Below, piece by piece: positions 13,201 to 19,286 of a DNA stretch of 24,524 nt (positions within the stretch are counted from its first letter, which is position 1; every line of letters starts with the position of its first letter). Source of the DNA: a virus. Where the stretch lies: positions 1-24,524 of the IMG/VR virus record IMGVR_UViG_3300021137_000094. One strand, given 5' to 3'. The position numbers and the translations under genes are program-made. The notes beneath the pieces were generated by a model, which saw only the letters and a list, made by a program, of their open reading frames with translations, made no database searches and was not told the DNA's origin.

Positions 13201-13782
13201 ATGATGAAATGCTTGTATTGTGGGAAAGACTTTACCCTTAAAAACGGACATACCTTACACCAAAAATCTTGTAAGTTAAATCCTAATCGAGTTGCGGGAA
13301 AGAATCAATGGTCTTTAGAAGACTATAAGATTAGGGATGAAACAAGGGAAAAGCTTTCAGAATGCTCTCGTATTAGAGCGTTGATGTGGAACGATGAATC
13401 AAAAAAGCTTCATTCTATTCGGATGAAACTTGTAGTTGACCAACATCCAGAATCGTATACGAGTAGCAATAGAGGGAGGACGAAACAGATAATCTATAAT
13501 GGAATAAAGTTTCAAGGGCAGTGGGAGTTAGATTTCTATAAATGGTGCGAATGTAAGAATATTGATATTGAGAGATCTACAGAATGGTTCGAATATAACT
13601 GGAATGGAATAAGAAAATATAATCCAGATTTTTATATACCATCTCTGGACTTGTATGTAGAAGTAAAAGGATATGAGACTGATAGAGATAGAGCAAAATG
13701 GTCGCAGTTTCCTAAAAAGTTGCGTATAATAAAACAGAGAGAAATAACAGAGATCAGAAAAGGATGCTTTGTTGGCCTCTAG
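13201..13782 (+). CDS. PD-(D/E)XK-type homing endonuclease inserted in a tRNA gene
   Basis: 193 residues (ATG 13201 or 13204). N-terminal zinc finger CLYCGKDFTLKNGHTLHQKSC-type (CxxC...HxxxxC), a basic helical linker, then a C-terminal nuclease fold: YNGIKFQGQWELDFYKWC, then YNPDFYIPSLDLYVEVKGYE. The D in NPDF and the ExK in VEVKG match PD-(D/E)XK catalytic residues, as in EDxHD/Vsr-like phage nucleases. I-Ssp6803I, a PD-(D/E)XK homing enzyme, also sits in a tRNA gene (tRNA-fMet intron), which makes the setting telling. The 5' side is a broken tRNA, and its last 10 nt form the acceptor strand of the next tRNA-Met. Confidence 0.8.
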   Translation: MMKCLYCGKDFTLKNGHTLHQKSCKLNPNRVAGKNQWSLEDYKIRDETREKLSECSRIRALMWNDESKKLHSIRMKLVVDQHPESYTSSNRGRTKQIIYNGIKFQGQWELDFYKWCECKNIDIERSTEWFEYNWNGIRKYNPDFYIPSLDLYVEVKGYETDRDRAKWSQFPKKLRIIKQREITEIRKGCFVGL

Positions 13783-13844
13783 CATAAAGGTAGTGCCGAG
13801 AACTCATAATTCTTAAGGTTCCAGTTCGACTCTGGAGGGGCCAA
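13773..13844 (+). tRNA. tRNA-Met/Ile (anticodon CAT)
   Basis: Acceptor TGGCCTC/GGGGCCA, D-arm GCAT-AAAGGTA-GTGC, anticodon stem GAGAA/TTCTT with loop CTCATAA, variable AAGGT, T-arm TCCAG-TTCGACT-CTGGA, discriminator A. CCA is not encoded (CAA follows). The first 10 nt overlap the end of the homing nuclease gene. CAT could read AUG, or AUA if C34 becomes lysidine. Confidence 0.9.
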
Positions 13845-13945
13845 CAAAGTTTCTTTAATATAAGAATGCTCACCACGGCATAAGTGGAGCCAATCCCGAA
13901 AGGGCTGTAAACTTCTTATAAAGGTTCCTAATACATGTCGGAACA

Positions 13946-14007
13946 GACAGTGGAAAAGCATCTCGACCGGATTAGGTTCTGGTTCGGCACTACTTTTCGT
14001 GACTGCC
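13946..14007 (+). repeat. CAGTGG/CGYGACTG stem-loop, copy 1
   Basis: CAGT (13948-13951) pairs with ACTG (14002-14005); conserved unpaired GG opposite CGTG; inner stem AAAAG/CTTTT. Confidence 0.6.
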
Positions 14008-14054
14008 AACTTTAAGGTGTCCTTCATGGATTGAAATATCTCCTTGTTGAATAC

Positions 14055-14114
14055 TGGCAATGGAAGCATCTCGGCCATCTGCATGGTGGTTCAGCATCTG
14101 CTTCGCGATTGCCA
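14055..14114 (+). repeat. CAGTGG/CGYGACTG stem-loop, copy 2 (covarying)
   Basis: TGGCAAT (14055-14061) pairs with ATTGCCA (14108-14114); GG opposite CGCG; inner stem AAGCA/TGCTT. Confidence 0.65.
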
Positions 14115-14165
14115 TCTTTTTGTGCGCTGGCCGGCAATAAATAAATCCATAAGATCCAGTTTACA

Positions 14166-14212
14166 GGCAGTGGGCATTTATCTTGCTAAAGAAGCTCTAA
14201 TCCGCGACTGCC
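14166..14212 (+). repeat. CAGTGG/CGYGACTG stem-loop, copy 3
   Basis: GGCAGT (14166-14171) pairs with ACTGCC (14207-14212); GG opposite CGCG; inner stem weaker. Confidence 0.6.
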
Positions 14213-14229
14213 ACTTATTCTATATCCTG

Positions 14230-14258
14230 TTGACTATTATTCCTAATGCTCTTATAAT
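14230..14258 (+). promoter_or_regulatory. Sigma70-like promoter giving a leaderless start
   Basis: TTGACT (14230-14235), 17-nt spacer, TATAAT (14253-14258), 6 nt, ATG 14265. Confidence 0.7.
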
Positions 14259-14264
14259 AAGAGC

Positions 14265-14810
14265 ATGAGACGCTTACTCCTATCACTTGCCCTTGTGCCT
14301 ATTATAGTGCAACAAGGTATTCCTACGATGTGCTATCGTGGGCACACAAAGATAGTAAAGGTAGATCCAAAGCAGGAAAAATGTTTGGCTACTATGATAT
14401 ATGGTGAAGCTCGAGGGGAGGCAGAGAAGGGCATGGTGGCAGTGGCATATACTGCCGTCAATCGTGCTGTAAACAAGACGGTTTGTGGGGTTGTTTTGTC
14501 CCCTAAACAATACTCAATCTTTAATAACAACCCTGCGCTCAAGGCTGCTGCAATGAGCTTGCATCTGGAACCTAAGCAAAAAAATATAATAGATAAGGAA
14601 AGTTGGAAGAAGGCATTAGCAGTTGCTAAGATTGTGATACGGAAAGAAATTAATGATCCAACCAATGGCGCAACGCATTATCTGGCTCCGACAGTGATGA
14701 AATTAAAAAGGTATAAATACCCGCAGTGGTCGAAAGAATACAAACTACTTGCTGTTATTGATAATCATAGATTTTACAAAATCATTGACAAGCAGGCGAT
14801 AAAGATTTAG
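14265..14810 (+). CDS. SleB-type cell wall hydrolase, exported
   Basis: 181 residues. N-terminus MRRLLLSLALVPIIVQQG is a signal peptide or signal anchor. The body follows the SleB / cell wall hydrolase family: MIYGEARGEAEKGMVAVAYT (catalytic Glu of YGEARGE), AVNRAV, CGVVLSPKQYSIFN, and near the end DPTNGATHYLAP. Members cut the peptidoglycan glycan strand. With a Sec signal it would act from the periplasm and may be an endolysin that needs no classical holin, or a SAR-type one. ATG lies at the expected transcription start, so the mRNA is probably leaderless from a sigma70-like promoter. Confidence 0.85.
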   Translation: MRRLLLSLALVPIIVQQGIPTMCYRGHTKIVKVDPKQEKCLATMIYGEARGEAEKGMVAVAYTAVNRAVNKTVCGVVLSPKQYSIFNNNPALKAAAMSLHLEPKQKNIIDKESWKKALAVAKIVIRKEINDPTNGATHYLAPTVMKLKRYKYPQWSKEYKLLAVIDNHRFYKIIDKQAIKI

Positions 14811-14842
14811 TTCACTTTGTCCATCATTTAGGTGATTTTATG

Positions 14843-14850
14843 TATAAATA
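14843..14850 (+). promoter_or_regulatory. T4-type late promoter, exact TATAAATA, leaderless
   Basis: TATAAATA followed after 6 nt by ATG 14857, leaving no room for a leader. Confidence 0.6.
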
Positions 14851-14856
14851 TGTGTT

Positions 14857-15567
14857 ATGCACGGATTTATATATGAATGGACTAACTCTCTAAATGGCTT
14901 AAAATACTTAGGTCGACATCAGGGGACACCCGATGATGGATATGTCGGCAGTGGGACAGTCTTTAAGAACTTCTATAACAGGCATCCTGAAACATTTACA
15001 CGAGCTATCCTCTGGGAAAGTAGTAACACATCGACAGATGAGATATTACAAAAAGAGGAAGAATTTCTAAGTCTAATACCCGATGACGAACTATATCACG
15101 GCGTAAATAGAAAATACTATAATCAGGTTAGAAACTCAGCAGGTTATACATCTGAAGAGAATCCTATGCGAAATCCCGAAGTTGTCGCAAGAATGATGGC
15201 AACACGGGAAGAGATAGGAACTTATAAGAATCCATGGGATGCTACTATAGAAAAATACGGATATGATGAAGCATGTAGATTGAAGTCTGAAAGAATGATA
15301 GGCAATAAGAATGCTGTTGGAAACAAAGGTTCGACCAACTCTACCGACCATAATGCTAACATAGCGGCCAGCATACAAGAAATGTATGCTAATAAGAAAG
15401 CTGCTGGAATAAAGAACTTAGGTGGTCGAAAACGAGCAATGGATTATAACGAAGTGGTTAAATCTGTAAAAGAATATGGATTTAAGGATACCGCAATAAA
15501 GTTAGAGATATCGGTTGCGGCGTTAAAGGGAAGGTATTATAATGCAGTTGTAGCATTAAAAAAGTAA
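14857..15567 (+). CDS. GIY-YIG homing endonuclease
   Basis: 236 residues. N-terminal GIY-YIG core: GFIYEWTNSLNGLKYLGRHQ (the IY and YLG elements), catalytic region TRAILWESSNTSTDEILQKE with a downstream Glu, then YYN. The C-terminal half is Asn/Lys-rich with NPMRNPEVVARMM and GNKNAVGNKG segments (NUMOD/NUMOD3-like) and a helix-turn-helix-like end (VKSVKEYGFKDTAIKLEIS). Similar to T4 Seg-type free-standing nucleases. It lies between the SleB gene and tRNA-Leu under an exact late promoter with no leader. Confidence 0.85.
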   Translation: MHGFIYEWTNSLNGLKYLGRHQGTPDDGYVGSGTVFKNFYNRHPETFTRAILWESSNTSTDEILQKEEEFLSLIPDDELYHGVNRKYYNQVRNSAGYTSEENPMRNPEVVARMMATREEIGTYKNPWDATIEKYGYDEACRLKSERMIGNKNAVGNKGSTNSTDHNANIAASIQEMYANKKAAGIKNLGGRKRAMDYNEVVKSVKEYGFKDTAIKLEISVAALKGRYYNAVVALKK

Positions 15568-15581
15568 TGCGATAAGAATTT

Positions 15582-15665
15582 GCCCCGGTGATGTAAAGGT
15601 AGCCATAAGGGATTTAAAATCCCTCGCGTAATTGCGTGCCGGTTCGAGTCCGGCCCGGGGCACCA
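15582..15665 (+). tRNA. tRNA-Leu (anticodon TAA)
   Basis: Class II tRNA: acceptor GCCCCGG/CCGGGGC, short D-arm, anticodon stem AGGGA/TCCCT with loop TTTAAAA, long variable arm CGCGTAATTGCGT, T-arm GCCGG-TTCGAGT-CCGGC, A, encoded CCA. Confidence 0.93.
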
Positions 15666-15683
15666 AACACATAGAAAGAATGT

Positions 15684-16076
15684 ATGAAACAACATTTTGT
15701 CACTTTTTGTTCTCCTGGAACTTTTGTATCCGAAACAAGTCAGAGCCCCATCGAAAGCTGGGATGTCAATGAAGCCAAGAAGATGGCTAAAGGCATTAAG
15801 GAACGTCATGGTGCTACGCCGTATGGTTTCTATTTCAGTACTCGTGAACGTAAGGAAAATGAGTTGGATAGCAAGGTGGTAAAGACTTCACCTATGCACT
15901 ATTTGGGTGGGAAGGTTGAGACGCTGGAAGAAGTGAAGGCAAGGAATGACCCGAAGGAAGAAACACTTCGATGGAATATGCAGACTAATGGATACAATCG
16001 TATCATTGTCAATACCAATTCCTACAAATCAACCTTTCCGTTGAAGGATGAAGATATTGTTTTGCAGTGGCCATGA
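15684..16076 (+). CDS. Conserved phage protein of unknown function
   Basis: 130 residues. Blocks VTFCSPGTFVSETS, GATPYGFYFSTR, YLGGKVETLEEVKARNDPKE and NRIIVNTNSYKSTFPL fit, from memory, a conserved hypothetical family of large phages. Weak ribosome site (AGAAAG). ATGA overlap with the next gene. No known activity. Confidence 0.75.
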   Translation: MKQHFVTFCSPGTFVSETSQSPIESWDVNEAKKMAKGIKERHGATPYGFYFSTRERKENELDSKVVKTSPMHYLGGKVETLEEVKARNDPKEETLRWNMQTNGYNRIIVNTNSYKSTFPLKDEDIVLQWP

Positions 16077-16345
16077 AGTTTTCATTCCAGGTAAATGTTC
16101 CGCATTCTAGGCATGGAAAATGCGATTGGTTTATGCCAAGTGTTTTGCAGGACTGGTTGATGGATCGTGGATTGCAAGGACACTACTGCGGTGGAAATAG
16201 TTGGGGAGATGGATATACAAATGGTGTAACCAATGCTGATTCTGTCTACATGGTAAGGAACGCAGAAGAATCCGATGGTCTTGCTTTTCGTATTATGTTT
16301 CCTGAATGCAAGGTTCACGTTTCAAGACAGTATTCACACGCTTAA
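16073..16345 (+). CDS. Hypothetical phage protein
   Basis: 90 residues from ATG 16073, chosen because it makes an ATGA overlap with the previous stop (a GTG at 16067 is also in frame). Gly/Trp/Asn-rich centre (HYCGGNSWGDGYTNG). Family not recognised. It ends 8 nt before the interrupted tRNA. Confidence 0.65.
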   Translation: MKFSFQVNVPHSRHGKCDWFMPSVLQDWLMDRGLQGHYCGGNSWGDGYTNGVTNADSVYMVRNAEESDGLAFRIMFPECKVHVSRQYSHA

Positions 16346-16353
16346 AAGAATTT

Positions 16354-16541
16354 GCCCGAGTAGCTCAGTTGGTTAGAGCCTCGGTGGAATAGGTAGAGAT
16401 TGATCACTCTAGCTGACTTCCATAGTAACCTGAAAACGATCTTATGCCGAAGTTTAATCGGTTAGACAGGGTGCATTAAACGACCTATGTCGTCATTTGG
16501 TTGATGGTTAAGTGTCGATGGTTCAAATCCATCCTCGGGCA
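16354..16541 (+). tRNA. tRNA-Phe-like gene with about 114 nt of extra sequence
   Basis: 5' part: acceptor GCCCGAG, TA, D-arm GCTC-AGTTGGTTA-GAGC. 3' part: variable GTGTC, T-arm GATGG-TTCAAAT-CCATC, acceptor CTCGGGC, A, CC. The length is 188 nt instead of about 74. CTGAAAA (16430-16436), a perfect Phe anticodon loop, is present, flanked by TAACC (16426-16430) that can pair with GGTTA (16506-16510). Extra pieces are 16381-16424, with a TAGAG/CTCTA hairpin, and 16437-16505. In the second, CCGA-AGTTTAA-TCGG has a loop that can pair with ATTAAAC downstream (pseudoknot). Too small for a normal group I intron. Confidence 0.6.
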
Positions 16542-16568
16542 CCTTATATAGATACACAGGAGTAAACT

Positions 16569-16769
16569 ATGAGTAAAGAAGTTGATTGGGGTAGCGTATC
16601 AGTCGAAGGCAATATGGAAGATGGATTCTATGCTTCCGAGGGTTGCTGGGATGACGGACTCGATATGACAGAAGAAGAATTAGATGATCTGGATCCTAGC
16701 AAGCTGTATGATATCGGGTATGATAACCTGGTAGCAGCAGCCGAAGCTACTTTCGAAGGTGATCGGTAG
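16569..16769 (+). CDS. Small very acidic protein
   Basis: 66 residues with AGGAG ribosome site. About a third Asp/Glu (MTEEELDDLDPSKLYDIGYD). Could be a DNA mimic or regulator of a basic partner, but nothing specific is seen. Followed 8 nt later by the next gene. Confidence 0.65.
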   Translation: MSKEVDWGSVSVEGNMEDGFYASEGCWDDGLDMTEEELDDLDPSKLYDIGYDNLVAAAEATFEGDR

Positions 16770-16777
16770 TATTAAAT

Positions 16778-17320
16778 ATGCTTGAAGCATCCTTAAAGAA
16801 TTATGTTGATACTCCGTACTCAAGAGTTCGGCGCGGACCCGAGTGCTACGAAGAGTCGAGCATAATTACTATAAGAGAAATTGACCGTCTTGTAGCAGCA
16901 TACCATCTCGGTGGTGGCCCACAAACACTCAGGCTGATGCGTGATGCAATTGATCATTGGCTAAGAAGATATCACGGATATAGGGTGCAAGCAAGCATTG
17001 GAGCACACTATAAAGAAGTGGGGGTTGATGCTAAAGTCTGTATCTTTGAGCATGTCATACCTGCCAGTAAAGCACGTGATCTTCTTATTAAAGGGGTATT
17101 CGATGCTAAACAGGCAATGAATATACCTACCTGTCTAATCAGTAAATCAAATGATGCTTTACTAAGGAAGAATGGTCTTACATCTTCTACACCCGATTAC
17201 TGGAATTTTTTTAAGAGATATAGTGTGCTGAATATTAAATTGCAGACGCATGATAATGTTGATATCGATCAAGAGAATTGGAATTTAGAAGATCATTTTG
17301 ATTATTTTAAGTTCGAATAG
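16778..17320 (+). CDS. Conserved phage protein with HNH-like motif
   Basis: 180 residues. YHLGGGPQTLRLMRDAIDHW and CIFEHVIPASKARDLLI are followed by IPTCLISKSNDALLRKNG. EHVIP plus a following Asn is arranged like a His-Me finger nuclease, but the final His is not evident, so activity is uncertain. From memory this resembles a conserved hypothetical protein of T4-like phages. The stop is followed by structured region B. Confidence 0.6.
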   Translation: MLEASLKNYVDTPYSRVRRGPECYEESSIITIREIDRLVAAYHLGGGPQTLRLMRDAIDHWLRRYHGYRVQASIGAHYKEVGVDAKVCIFEHVIPASKARDLLIKGVFDAKQAMNIPTCLISKSNDALLRKNGLTSSTPDYWNFFKRYSVLNIKLQTHDNVDIDQENWNLEDHFDYFKFE

Positions 17321-17335
17321 ATATCAATAATCTAA

Positions 17336-17585
17336 ATTTGAGATAGACGGTAGGATAGAGTCCCAAGTAGTCCCGACTGATCGGATTTTTCAGGCGAAAA
17401 TGATCGTAGACTCTCTTATTCGAGACAAACCCGAAAGGGTTCTCAAATACTTTTTTAAAGGTGTGAAGGCCGGTGACCCGAAAGGGCGTAAGGGCGTCTG
17501 CGAAAGCATCCTATAGTCCGTAAGAACCAAAGCACAGGCAGTGGAAAATATGCGAGAAAAACCGCCTTCTATATTTCGCGACTGC
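17336..17585 (+). ncRNA. Structured non-coding region B
   Basis: No gene between 17321 and 17584. Closing helix ATTTGAGA (17336-17343)/TCTCAAAT (17441-17448) holds AGAGTC/GACTCT (17357/17409), CCGA-CTGA-TCGG and AACCC-GAAA-GGGTT. Then come CCC-GAAA-GGG (17477), TGC-GAAA-GCA (17499) and the CAGTGG stem-loop (17537-17585). The order of closing helix, CCCGAAAGGG hairpin, AAAGGT, then CAGTGG element is the same as in region A. It ends exactly at the stop of the minus-strand gene. Confidence 0.55.
17537..17585 (+). repeat. CAGTGG/CGYGACTG stem-loop, copy 4
   Basis: GCAGT (17538-17542) pairs with ACTGC (17581-17585); GG opposite CGCG; inner stem AAATAT/ATATTT. Confidence 0.6.
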
Positions 17586-17905
17586 TATTCTTTCTTTAGA
17601 AGTTCCTGTAAGGATTTATTCATTTCCTTAATCTCTATGAATTGATCGATAAGCATTTTATGATCCTGAATTGCTCGTCTTTCTGATTTCTTACTCTGAA
17701 CATCCTGGCCGACCATAATAACAGAGAGTAGGACAAGCTGTAGGAATGTTTGAGCTATCCACGATATAATGGCTCCAATACCTAATTGTAGTGCAACTGG
17801 TAGACTGATAAGTGCTAAGGCAGCGAAAGCATAAGCACACCACATGGTGCTGACAGCATTGGTTAGAATGACAGCAACCTTATTGTTGAATGTAGATATT
17901 TTCAT
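17585..17905 (-). CDS. Two-span membrane protein, DUF1003-like
   Basis: 106 residues. Two hydrophobic segments near 21-40 (TMWCAYAFAALALISLPVAL) and 43-66, then VGQDVQSKKSERRAIQDHKML and a charged helical tail. This layout matches the small DUF1003-type membrane proteins found in bacteria and phages; function unknown. Minus strand, with AATAAATA ending 7 nt before the ATG. Transcripts would be divergent from the HNH gene at 17959. Confidence 0.7.
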   Translation of the reverse strand: MKISTFNNKVAVILTNAVSTMWCAYAFAALALISLPVALQLGIGAIISWIAQTFLQLVLLSVIMVGQDVQSKKSERRAIQDHKMLIDQFIEIKEMNKSLQELLKKE

Positions 17906-17912
17906 AATGTCT

Positions 17913-17920
17913 TATTTATT
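17913..17920 (-). promoter_or_regulatory. Late promoter-like box on the minus strand (AATAAATA)
   Basis: On the minus strand AATAAATA is followed after 7 nt by the ATG of the membrane protein. Confidence 0.45.
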
Positions 17921-17925
17921 TCCAT

Positions 17926-17953
17926 TTGACTATCTTTAATACTCTGTTATAAT
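17926..17953 (+). promoter_or_regulatory. Sigma70-like promoter giving a leaderless start
   Basis: TTGACT (17926-17931), 16-nt spacer, TATAAT (17948-17953), 5 nt, ATG 17959. Confidence 0.6.
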
Positions 17954-17958
17954 ATAGT

Positions 17959-18414
17959 ATGACACAAAGATATCTCCGTTCCGAAGTAATACCGATTACA
18001 GAAATCATACCCGATGTAAAAGCACATTGGAACGAAAAGCGTGCTCGTATCCAGCTACCGTCCGGTATATGGGTAGGTGTATCTTCTCTGCGAATGAAAA
18101 CATTTGCTCGCGCAGTATCTAAAGGAATGAAATGTGTATGCTGCGAACTGGAAGGAAAGTTCTTCGCAGTGGAGCAATCTCCTGGACAAGATTCCTGGCA
18201 CCTCAATCTATATGGTGTGCGCGATGGTGAAGAGGTATTGTTTACACATGACCATATCAAAGCAAGGGCGTTGGGTGGTGCAGATAATCTGTCCAACTCT
18301 CAACTTATGTGCTCTCCCTGCAATGGTAAGAAGAGTAAGGGCGAAGGTAAAGAAGTCGCAAGGCTTAGAAAACTTAAAGAGAAACAAGATGCAGAAACTA
18401 ATGACACTGTTTGA
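17959..18414 (+). CDS. HNH endonuclease
   Basis: 151 residues. Zinc-binding CVCC near residue 59 and a second Cys pair in CSPCNGKKS (about 119). HNH core FTHDHIKARALGGADNLSNS: His of DHI, Asn of DNLSN, then QLMCSPCN. The rest is basic. The ATG is at the expected transcription start of its own promoter. It overlaps the next small gene by 26 nt. Likely a DNA-cutting phage enzyme; target unknown. Confidence 0.85.
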   Translation: MTQRYLRSEVIPITEIIPDVKAHWNEKRARIQLPSGIWVGVSSLRMKTFARAVSKGMKCVCCELEGKFFAVEQSPGQDSWHLNLYGVRDGEEVLFTHDHIKARALGGADNLSNSQLMCSPCNGKKSKGEGKEVARLRKLKEKQDAETNDTV

Positions 18415-18595
18415 TTTTGAGGTTACCGAAGATATCGATGGTTATCTACATATCGAGGTAACTCGGTTAGCGGATGGAGCAAAGAAGAAATTCTTTCAAG
18501 CACACGGCACAGTTGATAGCATGGTCTATTTTATGAACTCTATCACAGATGACCTTGCTGAAGGATATTTCCCAAAACCAAGGAAGGTAAAATGA
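18389..18595 (+). CDS. Small hypothetical protein
   Basis: 68 residues from ATG 18389 (AAGAGA upstream); ATG 18401 is an alternative. A longer frame upstream lies inside the HNH gene and is not believed. Beta/alpha look with DGYLHIEVTRLADG. ATGA overlap with the next gene. Family not recognised. Confidence 0.6.
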   Translation: MQKLMTLFDFEVTEDIDGYLHIEVTRLADGAKKKFFQAHGTVDSMVYFMNSITDDLAEGYFPKPRKVK

Positions 18596-18810
18596 AAATT
18601 CATAGCAATTTTGTAGAAAAGATTGCATACCTTGACACTGACGAAGGCTGTTTCAAAGTATATGCAAATGGTGCTATACATCGTTGGGTGGACGACGAGA
18701 CAACTCATCAAAGTGATTGGGTTGACATGGACAGACATGCAGCAGAAGATATTTGTGAAATACAGTGTATTGATGAGATACGGCGTATTGGATTAACAAT
18801 GCTGTTATAA
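18592..18810 (+). CDS. Small acidic hypothetical protein
   Basis: 72 residues, ATGA-coupled to the previous gene. Asp/His/Trp-rich (HRWVDDETTHQSDWVDMDRH). Family not recognised. Confidence 0.6.
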   Translation: MKIHSNFVEKIAYLDTDEGCFKVYANGAIHRWVDDETTHQSDWVDMDRHAAEDICEIQCIDEIRRIGLTMLL

Positions 18811-18815
18811 TCCTG

Positions 18816-18844
18816 TTGACTCTTTATAGCGAATCAACTATAAT
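18816..18844 (+). promoter_or_regulatory. Sigma70-like promoter giving a leaderless start
   Basis: TTGACT (18816-18821), 17-nt spacer, TATAAT (18839-18844), 6 nt, ATG 18851. Drives the ligase operon. Confidence 0.7.
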
Positions 18845-18850
18845 ATACAC

Positions 18851-19285
18851 ATGGCAACAAAAGTAATCGACCCATCCGGCCGCAGGGCAAAGCGTTTAGC
18901 TGAAGAAGCTGAGACTCGTAGACTATACGATCTAAATAGCGTCGCACTGATCGCGATGTATAAAGCAACCATCCCAAAACGGTTGATGGATACTCAGGCA
19001 ATGGCATGCCACCTTGGTGTATCTACGCATGTATCTTTGACTGAGACAGGACCTTCTGTTAGATTCGAGTGTGAAGATCATACCAATAAAATCTATATTG
19101 ATGATATTATTACATACAATACAGAAGAATGGGAACTCGAATCACTTGAACGAAACCTAAAAGATCTTAAGAAAGCACATGACGAATACAATGATCGCCG
19201 CATTGTTGCAAATATGGTATGGGATAAACTGACACCTGACCAAAAACACGCAATCAAAGAACACATCGCATATCTAAAGGTTTAA
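18851..19285 (+). CDS. Hypothetical protein ahead of DNA ligase
   Basis: 144 residues. Charged start (DPSGRRAKRLAEEAETRRLYD), middle beta-like, and a long helical end (LESLERNLKDLKKAHDEYND). No metal or nucleotide motif. First gene of the ligase operon with its start at the predicted +1; the ligase follows 1 nt after its stop, so the products may work together. Family not recognised. Confidence 0.7.
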   Translation: MATKVIDPSGRRAKRLAEEAETRRLYDLNSVALIAMYKATIPKRLMDTQAMACHLGVSTHVSLTETGPSVRFECEDHTNKIYIDDIITYNTEEWELESLERNLKDLKKAHDEYNDRRIVANMVWDKLTPDQKHAIKEHIAYLKV

Positions 19286-19286
19286 T

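Larger units (their letters stand above)
13859..14212 (+). ncRNA. Structured non-coding region A after tRNA-Met
   Basis: No gene in 13845-14264. Closing helix TATAAGAA (13859-13866)/TTCTTATA (13913-13920) holds a CCAC/GTGG hairpin and CCC-GAAA-GGG (13895-13904). Next come GTTCC (13924)/GGAAC (13940), then three copies of a stem-loop with 5' CARTGG and 3' CGYGAYTG: 13946-14007, 14055-14114, 14166-14212. Copy 2 has a compensating base-pair change (CAAT/ATTG instead of CAGT/ACTG), which supports RNA pairing. Probably transcribed with the tRNA. Confidence 0.6.

Noticed and set aside
13946-14212. Integron attC sites or a CRISPR array in the repeated stem-loops
   Set aside because: No RYYYAAC/GTTRRRY ends, no integrase, and the copies are structured and diverged with unequal spacing instead of identical repeats with unique spacers.
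13859-14229. Additional tRNA genes in region A (GGTTC-type sequences near 13976 and 14088)
   Set aside because: No matching T-stems, acceptor stems or anticodon arms can be drawn around them.
16381-16506. Group I intron in the tRNA-Phe-like gene
   Set aside because: TCGGT/GCCGA could be a P1 helix with a U-G pair, but only about 114 nt are inserted. There is not enough room for P3-P8, and no recognisable core sequence such as the GATATAGTC-type element is found.
16354-16541. tmRNA
   Set aside because: A canonical D-arm and a Phe anticodon loop are present. There is no resume codon or tag reading frame, and the length is half that of tmRNA.
18134-18388. N-terminal extension of the small gene at 18389
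   Set aside because: It would lie wholly within the HNH gene in another frame; the shorter start has a better ribosome site.
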